A stretch of 64,000 nt of DNA from JBBATK01 sp044224515 (GTDB lineage: Bacteria; Bacteroidota; Ignavibacteria; Kapaibacteriales; NICIL-2): positions 118,096-182,095 of the forward strand of contig JBGAKH010000010.1 of the NCBI GenBank assembly GCA_044224515.1. Direction: 5' to 3'. This document shows, in pieces, positions 8,183 to 17,427 of this stretch. Both the position numbers and the translations under genes were made by a program. The first letter of the stretch is position 1, and every line of letters begins with the position of its first letter. The notes beneath the pieces were generated by a model, which was not told where the DNA came from, did not search any database, and worked only from the letters and a program-made list of their open reading frames with translations.

Positions 8183-8434
8183 ATGAAAACACTGTCTTTA
8201 TTCTGTATTGTGACTCTTGCACTCTGTGCAACATGTCTTCAAGCCTGTCCTCTGTGTCAAAGCGGAGATGGATACACACAAGAAACCGTGTCTGCCTATA
8301 AAGGCATAACATTGCTTTTGGCACTCTTGCCTATCGTTGGTGCAGGAGGAATCTTCAGTTGGATCTACCGTCGACAAAAAGCTGCGCATGAAGAGCAGAC
8401 GCTCTCATCAGCCGCACACATTTCGCAGCACTAG
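8183..8434 (+). CDS. Small CPLC-motif membrane protein of the oxidase operon
   Basis: This 83-residue protein was not matched to a named family. It has a signal-like hydrophobic N-terminus (residues 4-18), then Ala-Cys-Pro-Leu-Cys at 21-25 directly after it, a short polar stretch and one transmembrane helix (about 42-62) ending in RRQK. The paired cysteines would sit at the outer membrane surface just after the first hydrophobic stretch, where they could bind copper or a heme or be redox-active. The gene is coupled to the preceding oxidase subunit and is the last one before a strong terminator, so a role in oxidase assembly or metal delivery is plausible but inferred only from position. Confidence 0.75.
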   Translation: MKTLSLFCIVTLALCATCLQACPLCQSGDGYTQETVSAYKGITLLLALLPIVGAGGIFSWIYRRQKAAHEEQTLSSAAHISQH

Positions 8435-8469
8435 CTCGGATTGAAGTCCGACAATACGCAAAACCTCTA

Positions 8470-8497
8470 AGTCCGGCCCAAAGCCGGACTTTTTTTA
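8470..8497 (+). terminator. Intrinsic terminator of the oxidase operon
   Basis: An 8-bp GC-rich stem AGTCCGGC (8470-8477) / GCCGGACT (8483-8490) with loop CCAAA is followed by seven T. It lies 35 bases after the last gene of the oxidase operon and is a textbook rho-independent terminator. Confidence 0.93.
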
Positions 8498-8679
8498 TAG
8501 ACACATGGATAGAACCGCACGCCAAAGAACGTGCACGCTAAGGATGCTTGGCTCGTACCTAATCGCTCGTACTTCATCTGACATCTACTGTAGACTCAGC
8601 GCTCGCGTTCTATTCCTTTGCGGTGCAACTAGAAAAGCCAGGGTTGGAGTCAAGTGAAACAGTGTGCGGCCAGAGCCGT

Positions 8680-9642
8680 TTAGTTGGCGAATGTGGAGTC
8701 GTGCAACGCGTTCGTTCCGCTATGGGCATGGGCAAATTGAAATCCTTTATGCAAGGCGTGTGCACCAATTTCTCCGTCCTTGTTCATCGCGAGGAACCCC
8801 ACTTGAAAATCAGCGTAGTCCGGTTGCTTGCGAATGATACGTCGTACAGCTTCCTCGCATGCTTCTTGAGGGCTTCTTCCGAATCGCATCAGCTCAACAA
8901 TGATTGCAGAACCGGCAACGCGTATGACGGACTCGCCTTTGCCTGTGGCGCAGGCTGCGCCTACTTCGTTGTCCACAAAAAGTCCCGCTCCTATAATCGG
9001 CGAGTCACCAACACGTCCATGAAGTTTCCACGCCAATCCGCTGGTCGTGCAGGCACCACTGAGATTACCCTTGGCGTCACGTGCGAGCAAGCCTATCGTA
9101 TCATGGTTATCTCGACCTACTGGAGGTCTATACCCACTCTTTGCCTTCCACTCCTCCCAAGCCTTTCGAGCTTCTTCGCTGAGAAGATTTTCATGCTTGA
9201 AACCGTTTTGAATGGCGAAACGATACGCTCCTTCTCCGACCAACATGACATGTGGCGTGGTCTCCATCACTTTGCGCGCAACAGAAATTGGATTCATGAT
9301 ATGCTCGAGACAGGCAACGGAGCCGGCCCTGCCGCGCTCATCCATAATACAGGCATCGAGGGTAACACGTCCGTCTCGGTCGGGAAATCCGCCATAACCA
9401 ACACTTGTTACTTTGGGGTCGGACTCCGTCACACGCACACCTGCCTCGACTGCATCCAATGCACTCCCACCTCGACCTAAAAGCGTGAGCGCAGCTTCGT
9501 TGGCAGGCATACCGTGATCCCAGGTAGATACAACGACTACTCCGCGCTCCGCATCGCGGGGTCGTGCACGCAAAGGGCTGCGAAGACTCGCCAACATCGT
9601 AGTTGCCACTACGCTACTCTGAAGAAAAGATCGACGTTTCAT
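8680..9642 (-). CDS. Tat-exported N4-(beta-N-acetylglucosaminyl)-L-asparaginase
   Basis: The 320-residue glycosylasparaginase is of the Ntn-hydrolase superfamily, which cleaves the GlcNAc-Asn bond of glycoasparagines. It is made as a precursor that self-cleaves before a Thr: NHDTIGLL places the scissile bond at Asp181-Thr182. Other family landmarks are GGSALDAVEAGV, DPKVTSVGYGG, GRVTLDACIMD and the C-terminal GDSPIIGAGLFVDN and AACATGKGE. The N-terminus MKRRSFLQSS is a twin-arginine signal, so the enzyme is exported folded. ATG 9642 is preferred over TTG 9648: GGGAG lies 8 bases before it and the RR motif then falls at residues 3-4. It lies downstream of a porin-like gene on the same strand and may share its transcript. 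Confidence 0.92.
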   Translation of the reverse strand: MKRRSFLQSSVVATTMLASLRSPLRARPRDAERGVVVVSTWDHGMPANEAALTLLGRGGSALDAVEAGVRVTESDPKVTSVGYGGFPDRDGRVTLDACIMDERGRAGSVACLEHIMNPISVARKVMETTPHVMLVGEGAYRFAIQNGFKHENLLSEEARKAWEEWKAKSGYRPPVGRDNHDTIGLLARDAKGNLSGACTTSGLAWKLHGRVGDSPIIGAGLFVDNEVGAACATGKGESVIRVAGSAIIVELMRFGRSPQEACEEAVRRIIRKQPDYADFQVGFLAMNKDGEIGAHALHKGFQFAHAHSGTNALHDSTFAN

Positions 9643-9871
9643 GCGCAATGCTCCCGGTGTTTGCTACAAAATAGCTCTGCGCGAGCAGATCTAAGGCACG
9701 CTCGTGACGCAGCAGTGTGCAGCTCCGTTGCGAAACGCATTGGGTTTACCTGGCAGAATCGAGACCTATCATGAAACAGCCCGGCAGGATGAGCACGAGG
9801 CCGAAATGGTGCGATGGGCGTGTATGCTCGCAACTTCTCGACGATGCGGCTCCTATGCTGAGAGAGTAGTG

Positions 9872-10990
9872 TCAGGGAGTGCGAAAACTCAGCGAGAGCA
9901 TCCAAATAGTTTTGGAATCACTGGGTGCATTAGCGTTGCTAAACACGGGACGATCCGCCTCCATCCATCGCTGCTCTGCTCGAAGACAAACAGTTGGCTT
10001 GGGCATGTACTCTGCGCAAATGGTTGTTGCCGTAAGAGAGACACCTTGAGTGCCGTCGTTGATGATGATACCGTGAGGATCGTCAAAATACTCCATTCGC
10101 AAACTGAGAGCGACCTTTGGTGTTGCTTGGAATTTGAACTGAACAACAGGCGTAGACCAATGCAGACTTGGAGCGCCGACCGCACTGCTCTTCGCTTGGT
10201 ATCCCAAGTCATATCCCGCAAGAACCTGTAGGCGCTTTGATAGCTGTGCTTGGACATAGACATCGTGAAAACTTCGCTGTCTACCAACACTGTCAGGATC
10301 ATCACTTCCGATAAATGTACTCCAGTTCAAGAACAAGGAAGGTGTGGCTTTCCATTGCAACTGCGTGCCTACGCACAATGCTGTATTCGAAGAAACGCGA
10401 CGAATTCTTTGCCATCCATTGCACACAAGAGCCATTGCACTGACGTCGGAACCAAGCGGTGCCGTAATGCGCGCACCCGATAGATAAAACGGCGAACTTT
10501 CGCAGGCAAGACTACGCGAGATGGTCCAATCATCCATAAGTGCTACCGACTCAAACCCGATGTGTGAGGGGATGATACCAACATCTAGCCACCAGCCCGA
10601 ACTGTCGCCCAAGGCTAAACCAATATTGGCTTCATAAATCGAACGCATCGTCTCCTGCTCGGCAAAGAGATTGTACTGTGCATAGGTGCCGGCCATCAGA
10701 CCCAGATTAGCGCGGACGGAGGACGAGAGATAGGTCGCATGCATCATGGCTAGATTGACCGTGACCTCTTCACTACGTTTCAAGTTGTAGATGAACCAGG
10801 GTAGCTCATGCTCTGGCGTAGCCTGTGGGTCATAGGCGTAATAGGTGTCAATCACACCATAGTAACTCAGCGTGGAGGACTGAGCCCGAACGCCAATTGG
10901 ACCAAAAAGTGCCAGTAACAAACCCAGCACCCATAGGGTCCGCCCTCTGCTTGGAAGAGCGGTATTGAAACGAAAGAGTCTTTGGATCAT
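9872..10990 (-). CDS. Outer-membrane beta-barrel porin (OmpL/BBP2-like)
   Basis: The 372-residue protein has an N-terminal signal sequence (LWVLGLLLALFGPIGVRAQ, cut near residue 36). A chain of amphipathic beta strands then alternates aromatic and polar residues to the end, closing in an aromatic-rich final strand (MLSLSFRTP). The opening YYGVIDTYYAYD and the conserved LDVGIIPSHIGFES segment match the putative beta-barrel porin-2 / OmpL-like family. It is predicted to form an outer-membrane pore for small solutes. It precedes the glycosylasparaginase by 229 bases on the same strand, so uptake of that enzyme's products is possible but unproven. Confidence 0.8.
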   Translation of the reverse strand: MIQRLFRFNTALPSRGRTLWVLGLLLALFGPIGVRAQSSTLSYYGVIDTYYAYDPQATPEHELPWFIYNLKRSEEVTVNLAMMHATYLSSSVRANLGLMAGTYAQYNLFAEQETMRSIYEANIGLALGDSSGWWLDVGIIPSHIGFESVALMDDWTISRSLACESSPFYLSGARITAPLGSDVSAMALVCNGWQRIRRVSSNTALCVGTQLQWKATPSLFLNWSTFIGSDDPDSVGRQRSFHDVYVQAQLSKRLQVLAGYDLGYQAKSSAVGAPSLHWSTPVVQFKFQATPKVALSLRMEYFDDPHGIIINDGTQGVSLTATTICAEYMPKPTVCLRAEQRWMEADRPVFSNANAPSDSKTIWMLSLSFRTP

Positions 10991-11120
10991 CCCTCAATCT
11001 GCTCATTCGGTGGCAGACCCGCAATACGCACAACTACAGATTTCTGTAGCACTTCCTTTGTTTTGCTCCCCCCGGGCGGGCTATTCTCCTCTTTCAGCTC
11101 TGAGTCCCAGGTGCGATATT

Positions 11121-11157
11121 TGCTGTTTGGCGGCGTGCGCGCCACCGGCGCGCCGCG
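11121..11157. other. GC-rich imperfect palindrome before ileS
   Basis: The stretch GCGGCGTGCGCGCC, ACC, GGCGCGCCGC can fold into a GC-rich hairpin ending directly at the first possible ileS start (ATG 11158). No T-box features were recognised. It could block translation from ATG 11158, which is a reason to consider ATG 11188 as the real start. Confidence 0.4.
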
Positions 11158-14100
11158 ATGAAGAAAAATCACTCTACGACGATCACCATGTTTCAGCCAC
11201 TACCGGAAAAGCTGAGTTACCCGGAATTAGAAGAGAAAATTCTTGATTTTTGGGAAACCGGCGGAATTTTCAAAATGACCATGGAGCAGCGCGAAAAGGA
11301 AAACGCGCCCTGGTTTAACTTTTATGAAGGACCCCCTACTGCCAATGGCGCACCCGGCATTCACCATGTCATGGCGCGCACTCTCAAGGATCTTGTCTGT
11401 CGATACAAAACAATGCGCGGATACTACGTGCGCAGACAAGCCGGCTGGGATACGCACGGACTTCCGGTTGAAATCGCGGTTTCTAAAAACCTTAATCTGA
11501 TCACCCGTCAAGATGTCGCCGAATACGGCATTGACCGTTACAACAAGGCTTGTCGTGACCTGGTATACCATCATATCAACATGGAGGGAGGATGGCGTAC
11601 CCTCACACGTCGAATGGGGTATTGGGTCGACCTAGACTCCGCATACATCACCTGTACGAATTCGTATATCGAGTCTGTGTGGTGGGCACTGAAGCAGTAC
11701 TTTGATAAAGGACTCATCTACAAAGGATTCAAAGTTGTTCCGCAGTCTCCGACAATTGAAACGCCTTTGTCGTCGCACGAACTTTCTCTCGGATACAAAG
11801 AAGTTCGCGACCCCAATGTTTATCTCAAACTGACCATCACGGCGTCATCGCGAGAAGATGTGGTTGGCGCTCAGATCCTGGTTTGGACTACAACCCCGTG
11901 GACTCTGTTTGCGAACACTGCACTCGCCGTTGGTGAGAAAATCGACTATGTCCTGGTACGCAACAGCTCCAAGGCTGATCCCGAACACCCGCAGCTCTAT
12001 GTGCTTGCGCAATCACGTTTGTCGATTCTCGACGGTGAGACAGAGGTTCTCTCGCAATTCAAAGGCACAGAAATCCTCGGCTCGCGCTATGAAGCGATCT
12101 TTGATGATATCCCATTGGACACCACGGTTTATCCCAACGCTTTGAGTATTCTGTCAGGAGATTTCGTTTCGACAGAAGATGGTACGGGGGTCGTACACTT
12201 GGCACCTGCCTTCGGTAACGACGACTTTGACGCGAGCAAGAAGTACAACCTGCCGCTCAATATCCATGTCACTCCGAACGGACATTTCACCGAATCGATT
12301 CGGGATTTTGCCGGTCGCGCCATCAAGAACTTTAGCTACGACGACGGTCGTACTGAAGACGGAGCCGACAAGGACATCATCATTGCACTCAAGAAGTCCG
12401 GCAAGATCCTAAAGTCCTCCATGGACTACCTGCACAACTACCCACACTGCTGGCGCACAGGTAATCCCGTTATGTACTATGCTCGCGATAGCTGGTTTAT
12501 CAAGTCGCCGGAGTACCGCGAACGCATGATCGATCTGAATGCAACGATCAATTGGCAACCTGCCGAAATCGGTAGCGGACGTTTCGGTAACTGGTTGGAT
12601 GAGGTCAAGGAGTGGTCGCTCTCGCGCGATCGATTCTGGGGCACTCCACTACCTATCTGGGTAAGCGAAGATGGTAAAGATGCTTTTGCTGTTGGCTCCG
12701 TTGAAGAGCTGATGGAGGGTTTCTATGAAATGCCCGGGGGCGGACGAGTTCCGGTGGCAGCTGCAGGCGTCGAACTCGATTTGCATCGTCCGTTTGTCGA
12801 CAGCATCATTTTCGAGAAAGAAGGACAGCTCTATCGTCGCGTTCCTGAAGTCATCGATGTGTGGTTTGACTCAGGCTCGATGCCCTTTGCACAGTTCCAC
12901 TATCCTTTCGAAAACAAAGAGCTGTTCGAGAAATCCTTCCCGGCTGATTTCATCGCGGAAGGAATCGATCAAACCCGTGGTTGGTTTTATACACTCCACA
13001 ACATCGCTTCGGCAGTTTTCGACAAGACTGCCTATAAGGCAGTGGTCGTTAATGAGCTCGTGCTGGACAAAGACGGAAAGAAAATGAGTAAGAGCGTCGG
13101 CAATACCGTCGACCCCTTCCTCATGATGAGTCGCTATGGTGCCGATGCACTTCGCTGGTACTTCATGGTGAGTAATCCGCCGTGGAAGCCGACACGCTTC
13201 AACGAAGAAGACATCGCCTCAACCGTTATTGCCGATTTCTTCCGTTCGCTGAGCAATACATACGCCTTCTTTACACTATATGCGAACATCGACAACTTTG
13301 ATGCGAGCAGCACCGCCGTTCCCCTCGAAGAACGTCCTGAAATCGATCGTTGGATTCTCTCCGCGCTACACTCGCTGCGCACTGAGTTCTGTGCGCAAAT
13401 GGATGCCTACGAAATCACGCGCGCAGCACGTGCCGTACAAGATTTTGTGCGCAACGATGTATCGAATTGGTATGTACGCCGCAATCGTCGTCGCTTCTGG
13501 AAGGGTGAAAACGATAGCGACAAGCTCAGCGCCTATCAGACGCTTCGTACGGTGATGATCGAAGTTCTGCGTCTCATGGCCCCTATCGCCCCATTCCTTG
13601 CTGAGGATCTCTATCAACGTCTGCGTTGCGAAACAGATCCGGTTTCCATTCATCTGTGTATGATCAGCGTAGGTGAGGAAGCCCTTCAAGACAAAGATCT
13701 TGAACGTCGCATGAGCGCAGCTCAGCGAATCGTGTTCCTCGCACGCTCCTTGCGTGAGAAAGCACGGATCAAAACTCGTCAGCCCCTGGAACGCATTCTT
13801 GTACCGGTGATGAATCCACAGCACCGTCGCGATCTGCAAGCTGTCGAGTCCATCATCTGCGAAGAAATCAACGTCAAGCGCATTGAGTATGTGAGCGATG
13901 ATTCCGGAATTGTACGACGTTCCGCCAAAGCAAACTTCAAGGTCATGGGCAAGAAGGCCGGAAAGAATATGAAGGATGCAGCCAATATCATTCGCACCTT
14001 TAGCAATGACGATGTTCGAAGACTCCAACGTGGTGACAGTGTTACCATCACCGTGAACAATGAAGAGTATTCTATCGTTCTTGAGGACGTGGAGATTTTG

Positions 14101-14439
14101 TCTGAGGACATCGAAGGTTGGCTCGTGGCTAGTGAAGCAGATACAACCGTCGCTCTCGACACCGAACTCACTCCTGCCTTAATTAATGAAGGCATTGCAC
14201 GCGAGTTCGTGAACAGAGTTCAAAATCTTCGTAAGGCGAGCGGCTTTGACGTCACCGATCGCATTGAGATTGCGTTCGACACAACGGCAACCGAGATCAC
14301 CAACGCGCTCCATAGCCTATCTTCATATGTCTGCGCGGAGACCTTAGCGACAGTACTCCATCACCTAAGCGGACTCAGCGCAGAAGCGGTGGAGCTCAAT
14401 GATGTTGTCGTGCAGTTGCAGCTTACGAGAATCAGCTAG
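11158..14439 (+). CDS. ileS: Isoleucyl-tRNA synthetase, long (type 2) form
   Basis: The 1093-residue class I synthetase charges tRNA-Ile. The HIGH-like motif is in PPTANGAPGIHH (59-70) and KMSKS is at 642-646. The editing domain includes LVWTTTPWTLFANTAL and GTGVVHLAPAFGNDDF, and the anticodon-binding region follows KMSKS (NWYVRRNRRRFW). Its length, start (MFQPLPEKLSYPELEEKILDFWE region) and the absence of a C-terminal zinc finger fit the eukaryote-like type 2 IleS, a form often associated with natural mupirocin tolerance. Two starts are possible: ATG 11158, or ATG 11188 (Met11), where family similarity begins. A palindrome sits just upstream. Confidence 0.97.
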   Translation: MKKNHSTTITMFQPLPEKLSYPELEEKILDFWETGGIFKMTMEQREKENAPWFNFYEGPPTANGAPGIHHVMARTLKDLVCRYKTMRGYYVRRQAGWDTHGLPVEIAVSKNLNLITRQDVAEYGIDRYNKACRDLVYHHINMEGGWRTLTRRMGYWVDLDSAYITCTNSYIESVWWALKQYFDKGLIYKGFKVVPQSPTIETPLSSHELSLGYKEVRDPNVYLKLTITASSREDVVGAQILVWTTTPWTLFANTALAVGEKIDYVLVRNSSKADPEHPQLYVLAQSRLSILDGETEVLSQFKGTEILGSRYEAIFDDIPLDTTVYPNALSILSGDFVSTEDGTGVVHLAPAFGNDDFDASKKYNLPLNIHVTPNGHFTESIRDFAGRAIKNFSYDDGRTEDGADKDIIIALKKSGKILKSSMDYLHNYPHCWRTGNPVMYYARDSWFIKSPEYRERMIDLNATINWQPAEIGSGRFGNWLDEVKEWSLSRDRFWGTPLPIWVSEDGKDAFAVGSVEELMEGFYEMPGGGRVPVAAAGVELDLHRPFVDSIIFEKEGQLYRRVPEVIDVWFDSGSMPFAQFHYPFENKELFEKSFPADFIAEGIDQTRGWFYTLHNIASAVFDKTAYKAVVVNELVLDKDGKKMSKSVGNTVDPFLMMSRYGADALRWYFMVSNPPWKPTRFNEEDIASTVIADFFRSLSNTYAFFTLYANIDNFDASSTAVPLEERPEIDRWILSALHSLRTEFCAQMDAYEITRAARAVQDFVRNDVSNWYVRRNRRRFWKGENDSDKLSAYQTLRTVMIEVLRLMAPIAPFLAEDLYQRLRCETDPVSIHLCMISVGEEALQDKDLERRMSAAQRIVFLARSLREKARIKTRQPLERILVPVMNPQHRRDLQAVESIICEEINVKRIEYVSDDSGIVRRSAKANFKVMGKKAGKNMKDAANIIRTFSNDDVRRLQRGDSVTITVNNEEYSIVLEDVEILSEDIEGWLVASEADTTVALDTELTPALINEGIAREFVNRVQNLRKASGFDVTDRIEIAFDTTATEITNALHSLSSYVCAETLATVLHHLSGLSAEAVELNDVVVQLQLTRIS

Positions 14440-14479
14440 GAGTTAACGATGTCGGTGATCGCAGGTGGATTTATTGTTA

Positions 14480-14500
14480 AGCCGGCGCTCTGCGCCGGCT
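14480..14500. other. Perfect 9-bp hairpin after ileS
   Basis: AGCCGGCGC (14480-14488), loop TCT, AGCCGGCGC inverted (14492-14500). The stem is strong but no T tract follows. It lies 41 bases after the ileS stop and is one of several GC-rich three-base-loop hairpins in the gaps of this window. It may halt or protect the transcript end. Confidence 0.6.
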
Positions 14501-14566
14501 GAGTTCATCGATCCGACAACGCTTCGTTGCGTAAAACATCGACGAAGCATTATCACAGGAGCAGCC

Positions 14567-15046
14567 ATGTCGCACAAGCATCGAGATCAGCCAAAATCGT
14601 TCAATGTGATGATCGAGCATGGACAGAAGAATTTTCTTCTTTGGATGATTGCATTCGGTCTGAGCGCTTTGCTCATGGTTGTGTCGATCGGAATGAATTG
14701 GGACATCGAGTTGGTGATGGTCGGTGTCTTTGCCATTTGCGCAATCATTCTCTTTGGCTTTCGGTCGAAGCCCGAAGCTGTGCAGATACAGTTTGACGGA
14801 GAAGTTCTAGAAGTGTATGCTCGGACAGAGAAGTCTGTGGACACAGAGCCAAGTCTCCGTTACGTACTCGCTGATCTTACAGCCTTTCGATGTGCACGGA
14901 GCGGACGCTATGCTGAACTGCTCTGCGTAGATTTCATCGAAGCGGAGCAAAGCACACGCATCGTTTTCTCGACATCTCCTTCGCCTGATCAAGACGACCC
15001 ATTACGGCGTATGGAGTCGCTGCTTAAGAAGTATGTAACGTCCTGA
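14567..15046 (+). CDS. Two-helix membrane protein of unknown function
   Basis: The 159-residue product has a polar N-terminus, two adjacent transmembrane helices (about 23-43 and 48-66) and a cytoplasmic domain of about 90 residues rich in beta strands (VQIQFDGEVLEVYAR, RYVLADLTAFRCA, ELLCVDFIEAEQSTRIVF). The layout is that of small bacterial PH-like membrane proteins, but I do not recognise the family. ATG 14567 is chosen because AGGAGC lies 6 bases before it; the frame is open back to 14465, but that part overlaps the post-ileS hairpin. It may be co-transcribed with ileS. Confidence 0.75.
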   Translation: MSHKHRDQPKSFNVMIEHGQKNFLLWMIAFGLSALLMVVSIGMNWDIELVMVGVFAICAIILFGFRSKPEAVQIQFDGEVLEVYARTEKSVDTEPSLRYVLADLTAFRCARSGRYAELLCVDFIEAEQSTRIVFSTSPSPDQDDPLRRMESLLKKYVTS

Positions 15047-15364
15047 TGTCTATCGTGCCTACGTGATTCCTGAAGCAGCGATAAGATTCCTGTTTGTGAA
15101 GTATAGTACTTGGCTGGGATAACACTGCTCTGCTCGCACTGTTTTGAAATCCGGCTCGGGATAACATTGTGCCGCCTAAACAATAGAATATGATTTCATT
15201 CGATTGTATTCATAGGTGTTGCGCGACGTCGCGTTTGACCTGCACAGGCTTTAATGTTCCTACTATTCCTGTGGTGTGCGACAGCCGGGTCGAGCATGAC
15301 ACAGTTGGTGCGCAAACTCAGCCTTGACACCGCTTCAATTCATCCATTACCATTACATTGCTCC
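15047..15364. other. Intergenic region before the TlpA-like gene
   Basis: Nothing recognisable as a gene or strong structure. The next frame is open back to 15254, but the signal peptide begins only at 15365. Confidence 0.4.
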
Positions 15365-16993
15365 ATGAAACTATTTGCCCTTCTGTTTATTCTTAGTTGT
15401 TCTGTAGTGCTTCAGGCAGAACGCGGTTCGACTTCGATTCGAGCGACTATACTCGACGCAGACGGAAAACTGATTTCGCGCGCCAGTCTGGTTGTCAGCA
15501 AGGCTTTCAGCGATGATCGCACTGTGTATCAAGTGGCAGAAGCGGACACAAAAGGGCATGTCCACCTGCAAGTTCCCAATGGCTGGTACCAGATCTATGC
15601 CGTTGCCCCAAACTACCGTGAGCTCGCTGTGGGGCATGAACTCTACTGCTTCGGACAAACTATTGAACTCAAGGCAGGACTTGAGGCTCAAAAGTTAAAT
15701 CCGGCGACGACCTCCATCAGTGTGCTGTGTGACTATGATCGATTTGATCCGTCAAAGAAACGCGCTCTTACGCGAAATGCCGACGGTACCTGGTCTGCCG
15801 ATATCTCCACAAGCGCCGATAGTCTTTGCTACAGCATTATCGCTGAGTCTCCGGTAAATCCGACCACAACCATAACCAACGGTACCACCTTTTCGCGACT
15901 GAGTTTTGGCCTGCGAGGAGAGTGTCGCTCCGTGGTCAAAGTTCAAGGCGGAATAGTCCACTTGGTTTTTGATCCCAAGTCGTTGCCATCCACATCAGGC
16001 AGTGCTCATGCGGAATTCACCGACGCACTTACCAAGCGCGAAGTACAGATTCTCCAAAACGATTATGTGCACTCACAAAAGCACATCAGCGCACTGAGCG
16101 CCGATGCTGCCCAACAAGCATCACTCTGGGATATACAGAGCATTCGCAATCAAGCATCCGCTGAGATCGCAGCTGAGCGTGAGCCGGAACTGAAGCGTCT
16201 GCGCATGTTGTGTTGGTTGCGCTTGAACGCTCTTCGAAATGAGACAGATGCGCCTTCAAAGACTTTCATCGACAGCATTCTGCAATCCATAGCACCAAAC
16301 TCTGCGCTCTGGCAGTGGTCTCCGGAGTGTGTGATGTGGGCGGTTCGCAAGAGCTCAAACCCGGAAGGTGAGTACGGGTACAAAGTCAAGAATGATCATC
16401 CTAGCGAATGGGTGCGACAGATTGTCGCCACCGATCAAGGTACCACGACGAGAAAAGAAACAGCACTCAATGCACTCATCGCCAACGTACAGCGCATGAA
16501 GGCAATGCAGGCGCAAGCGGCTAACCAAGGCGCGCTGCAAGCGGACGAAATTGGTGCCATCCGTCGTGGTGCGCCTCTTCCAAGTTTCTCGTTCGAAACG
16601 CTTGAGAACAACGGTTCACAAATGACGAACGATAGTCTTAAAGGCAAGTGGGTACTTGTAGACAACTGGGCAACCTGGTGCGGTCCCTGCGTTCGAGAAA
16701 TGCCTGCACTGCACGCTGCCTACGAAGCATACAAAGGGAAGAACTTCACTATACTGAGTGTTTCCTTCGACAGACAAAAAGAGGACATCATCAAGTATCG
16801 TGCTTCGAAGTACGCGATGCCCTGGCTTCAGTGTTATTCACCGGGTGTATGGCAGAATGAAGCGGCTAAAATTTTCGAAGCCCGCTCCATACCCAAGCCA
16901 ATACTCGTCGGACCGGATGGTATCATCAGGGCTATCGGAGTCGAGCTGCGTGGAGCTAATCTTGAACAAACCCTCGCCAAGTTCATTCGTTGA
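15365..16993 (+). CDS. Exported TlpA/ResA-like thioredoxin-domain protein
   Basis: The 542-residue protein has a signal peptide (MKLFALLFILSCSVVLQA) and a beta-rich N-terminal domain resembling a carboxypeptidase-regulatory-like fold (SIRATILDADGKLISRASLVV). A helical middle region follows (about 230-385), then a C-terminal thioredoxin domain with W438-C-G-P-C442, GKWVLVDNWATWC, the cis-Pro region SIPKPILVGPDG, and a TlpA-type insertion. It should reduce or isomerise disulfides outside the cytoplasm, for example during cytochrome c or cell-envelope protein maturation. ATG 15365 is chosen because the signal sequence starts there. A bidirectional terminator lies downstream at 17337. Confidence 0.88.
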   Translation: MKLFALLFILSCSVVLQAERGSTSIRATILDADGKLISRASLVVSKAFSDDRTVYQVAEADTKGHVHLQVPNGWYQIYAVAPNYRELAVGHELYCFGQTIELKAGLEAQKLNPATTSISVLCDYDRFDPSKKRALTRNADGTWSADISTSADSLCYSIIAESPVNPTTTITNGTTFSRLSFGLRGECRSVVKVQGGIVHLVFDPKSLPSTSGSAHAEFTDALTKREVQILQNDYVHSQKHISALSADAAQQASLWDIQSIRNQASAEIAAEREPELKRLRMLCWLRLNALRNETDAPSKTFIDSILQSIAPNSALWQWSPECVMWAVRKSSNPEGEYGYKVKNDHPSEWVRQIVATDQGTTTRKETALNALIANVQRMKAMQAQAANQGALQADEIGAIRRGAPLPSFSFETLENNGSQMTNDSLKGKWVLVDNWATWCGPCVREMPALHAAYEAYKGKNFTILSVSFDRQKEDIIKYRASKYAMPWLQCYSPGVWQNEAAKIFEARSIPKPILVGPDGIIRAIGVELRGANLEQTLAKFIR

Positions 16994-17427
16994 CGATGTG
17001 CTTTGGCATACCGCCACTATCAATCTTGATCGTATAGCGCGATCGGCATGATGCTGTGCGAGCCGTCTTCGATTAATCGCGTAAAGCGAGCATTACCCGG
17101 ATCTGTTACTGTGTCCACTGAATAGTCACTTCGCGTTGCTTCTCATGTTATAGTTCTACGAGATGCTGCACTAAAGAGAGCTAACCTATGCTTGAGCACG
17201 ATTAGAATGTGTTTGTCTTTTATGTGTCTCATGCGCTGTCGCTAGCCTAAAGCTTCAAGCCAGGTAGTGCGTTGCAATGGAGCGTTGTTTCATTAGATCA
17301 AGCACTTGTGGCTGATGAGAACTGATGTTCAAAGAAAAACGGCTCTGCATGATTGGTTTTGTTCAAACCTCGCATGCAGAGCCGTTTAGTTTATGCTAGT
17401 GGTATTTACGCTCCAGTGAGCGAGGAC
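16994..17427. other. Convergent intergenic region
   Basis: The interval separates the plus-strand thioredoxin gene from the minus-strand T9SS gene. Apart from the terminator at 17337-17387, nothing is recognised. Confidence 0.5.
17337..17387. terminator. Bidirectional intrinsic terminator
   Basis: A perfect 15-bp inverted repeat (AAACGGCTCTGCATG at 17337-17351, its complement at 17373-17387) encloses a 21-base loop. The arms end in AAA/TTT and the flanks are A-rich on the left and TTTAGTTT on the right. It can therefore terminate both the plus-strand thioredoxin gene and the minus-strand T9SS gene that ends at 17428. Confidence 0.88.

Noticed and set aside
8623..9480. 285-codon plus-strand frame
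   Set aside because: It lies antisense to the well-supported glycosylasparaginase gene and has no family resemblance; codon mirror effect.
13366..14028. 220-codon minus-strand frame
   Set aside because: Antisense to the conserved 3' part of ileS, no recognisable protein.
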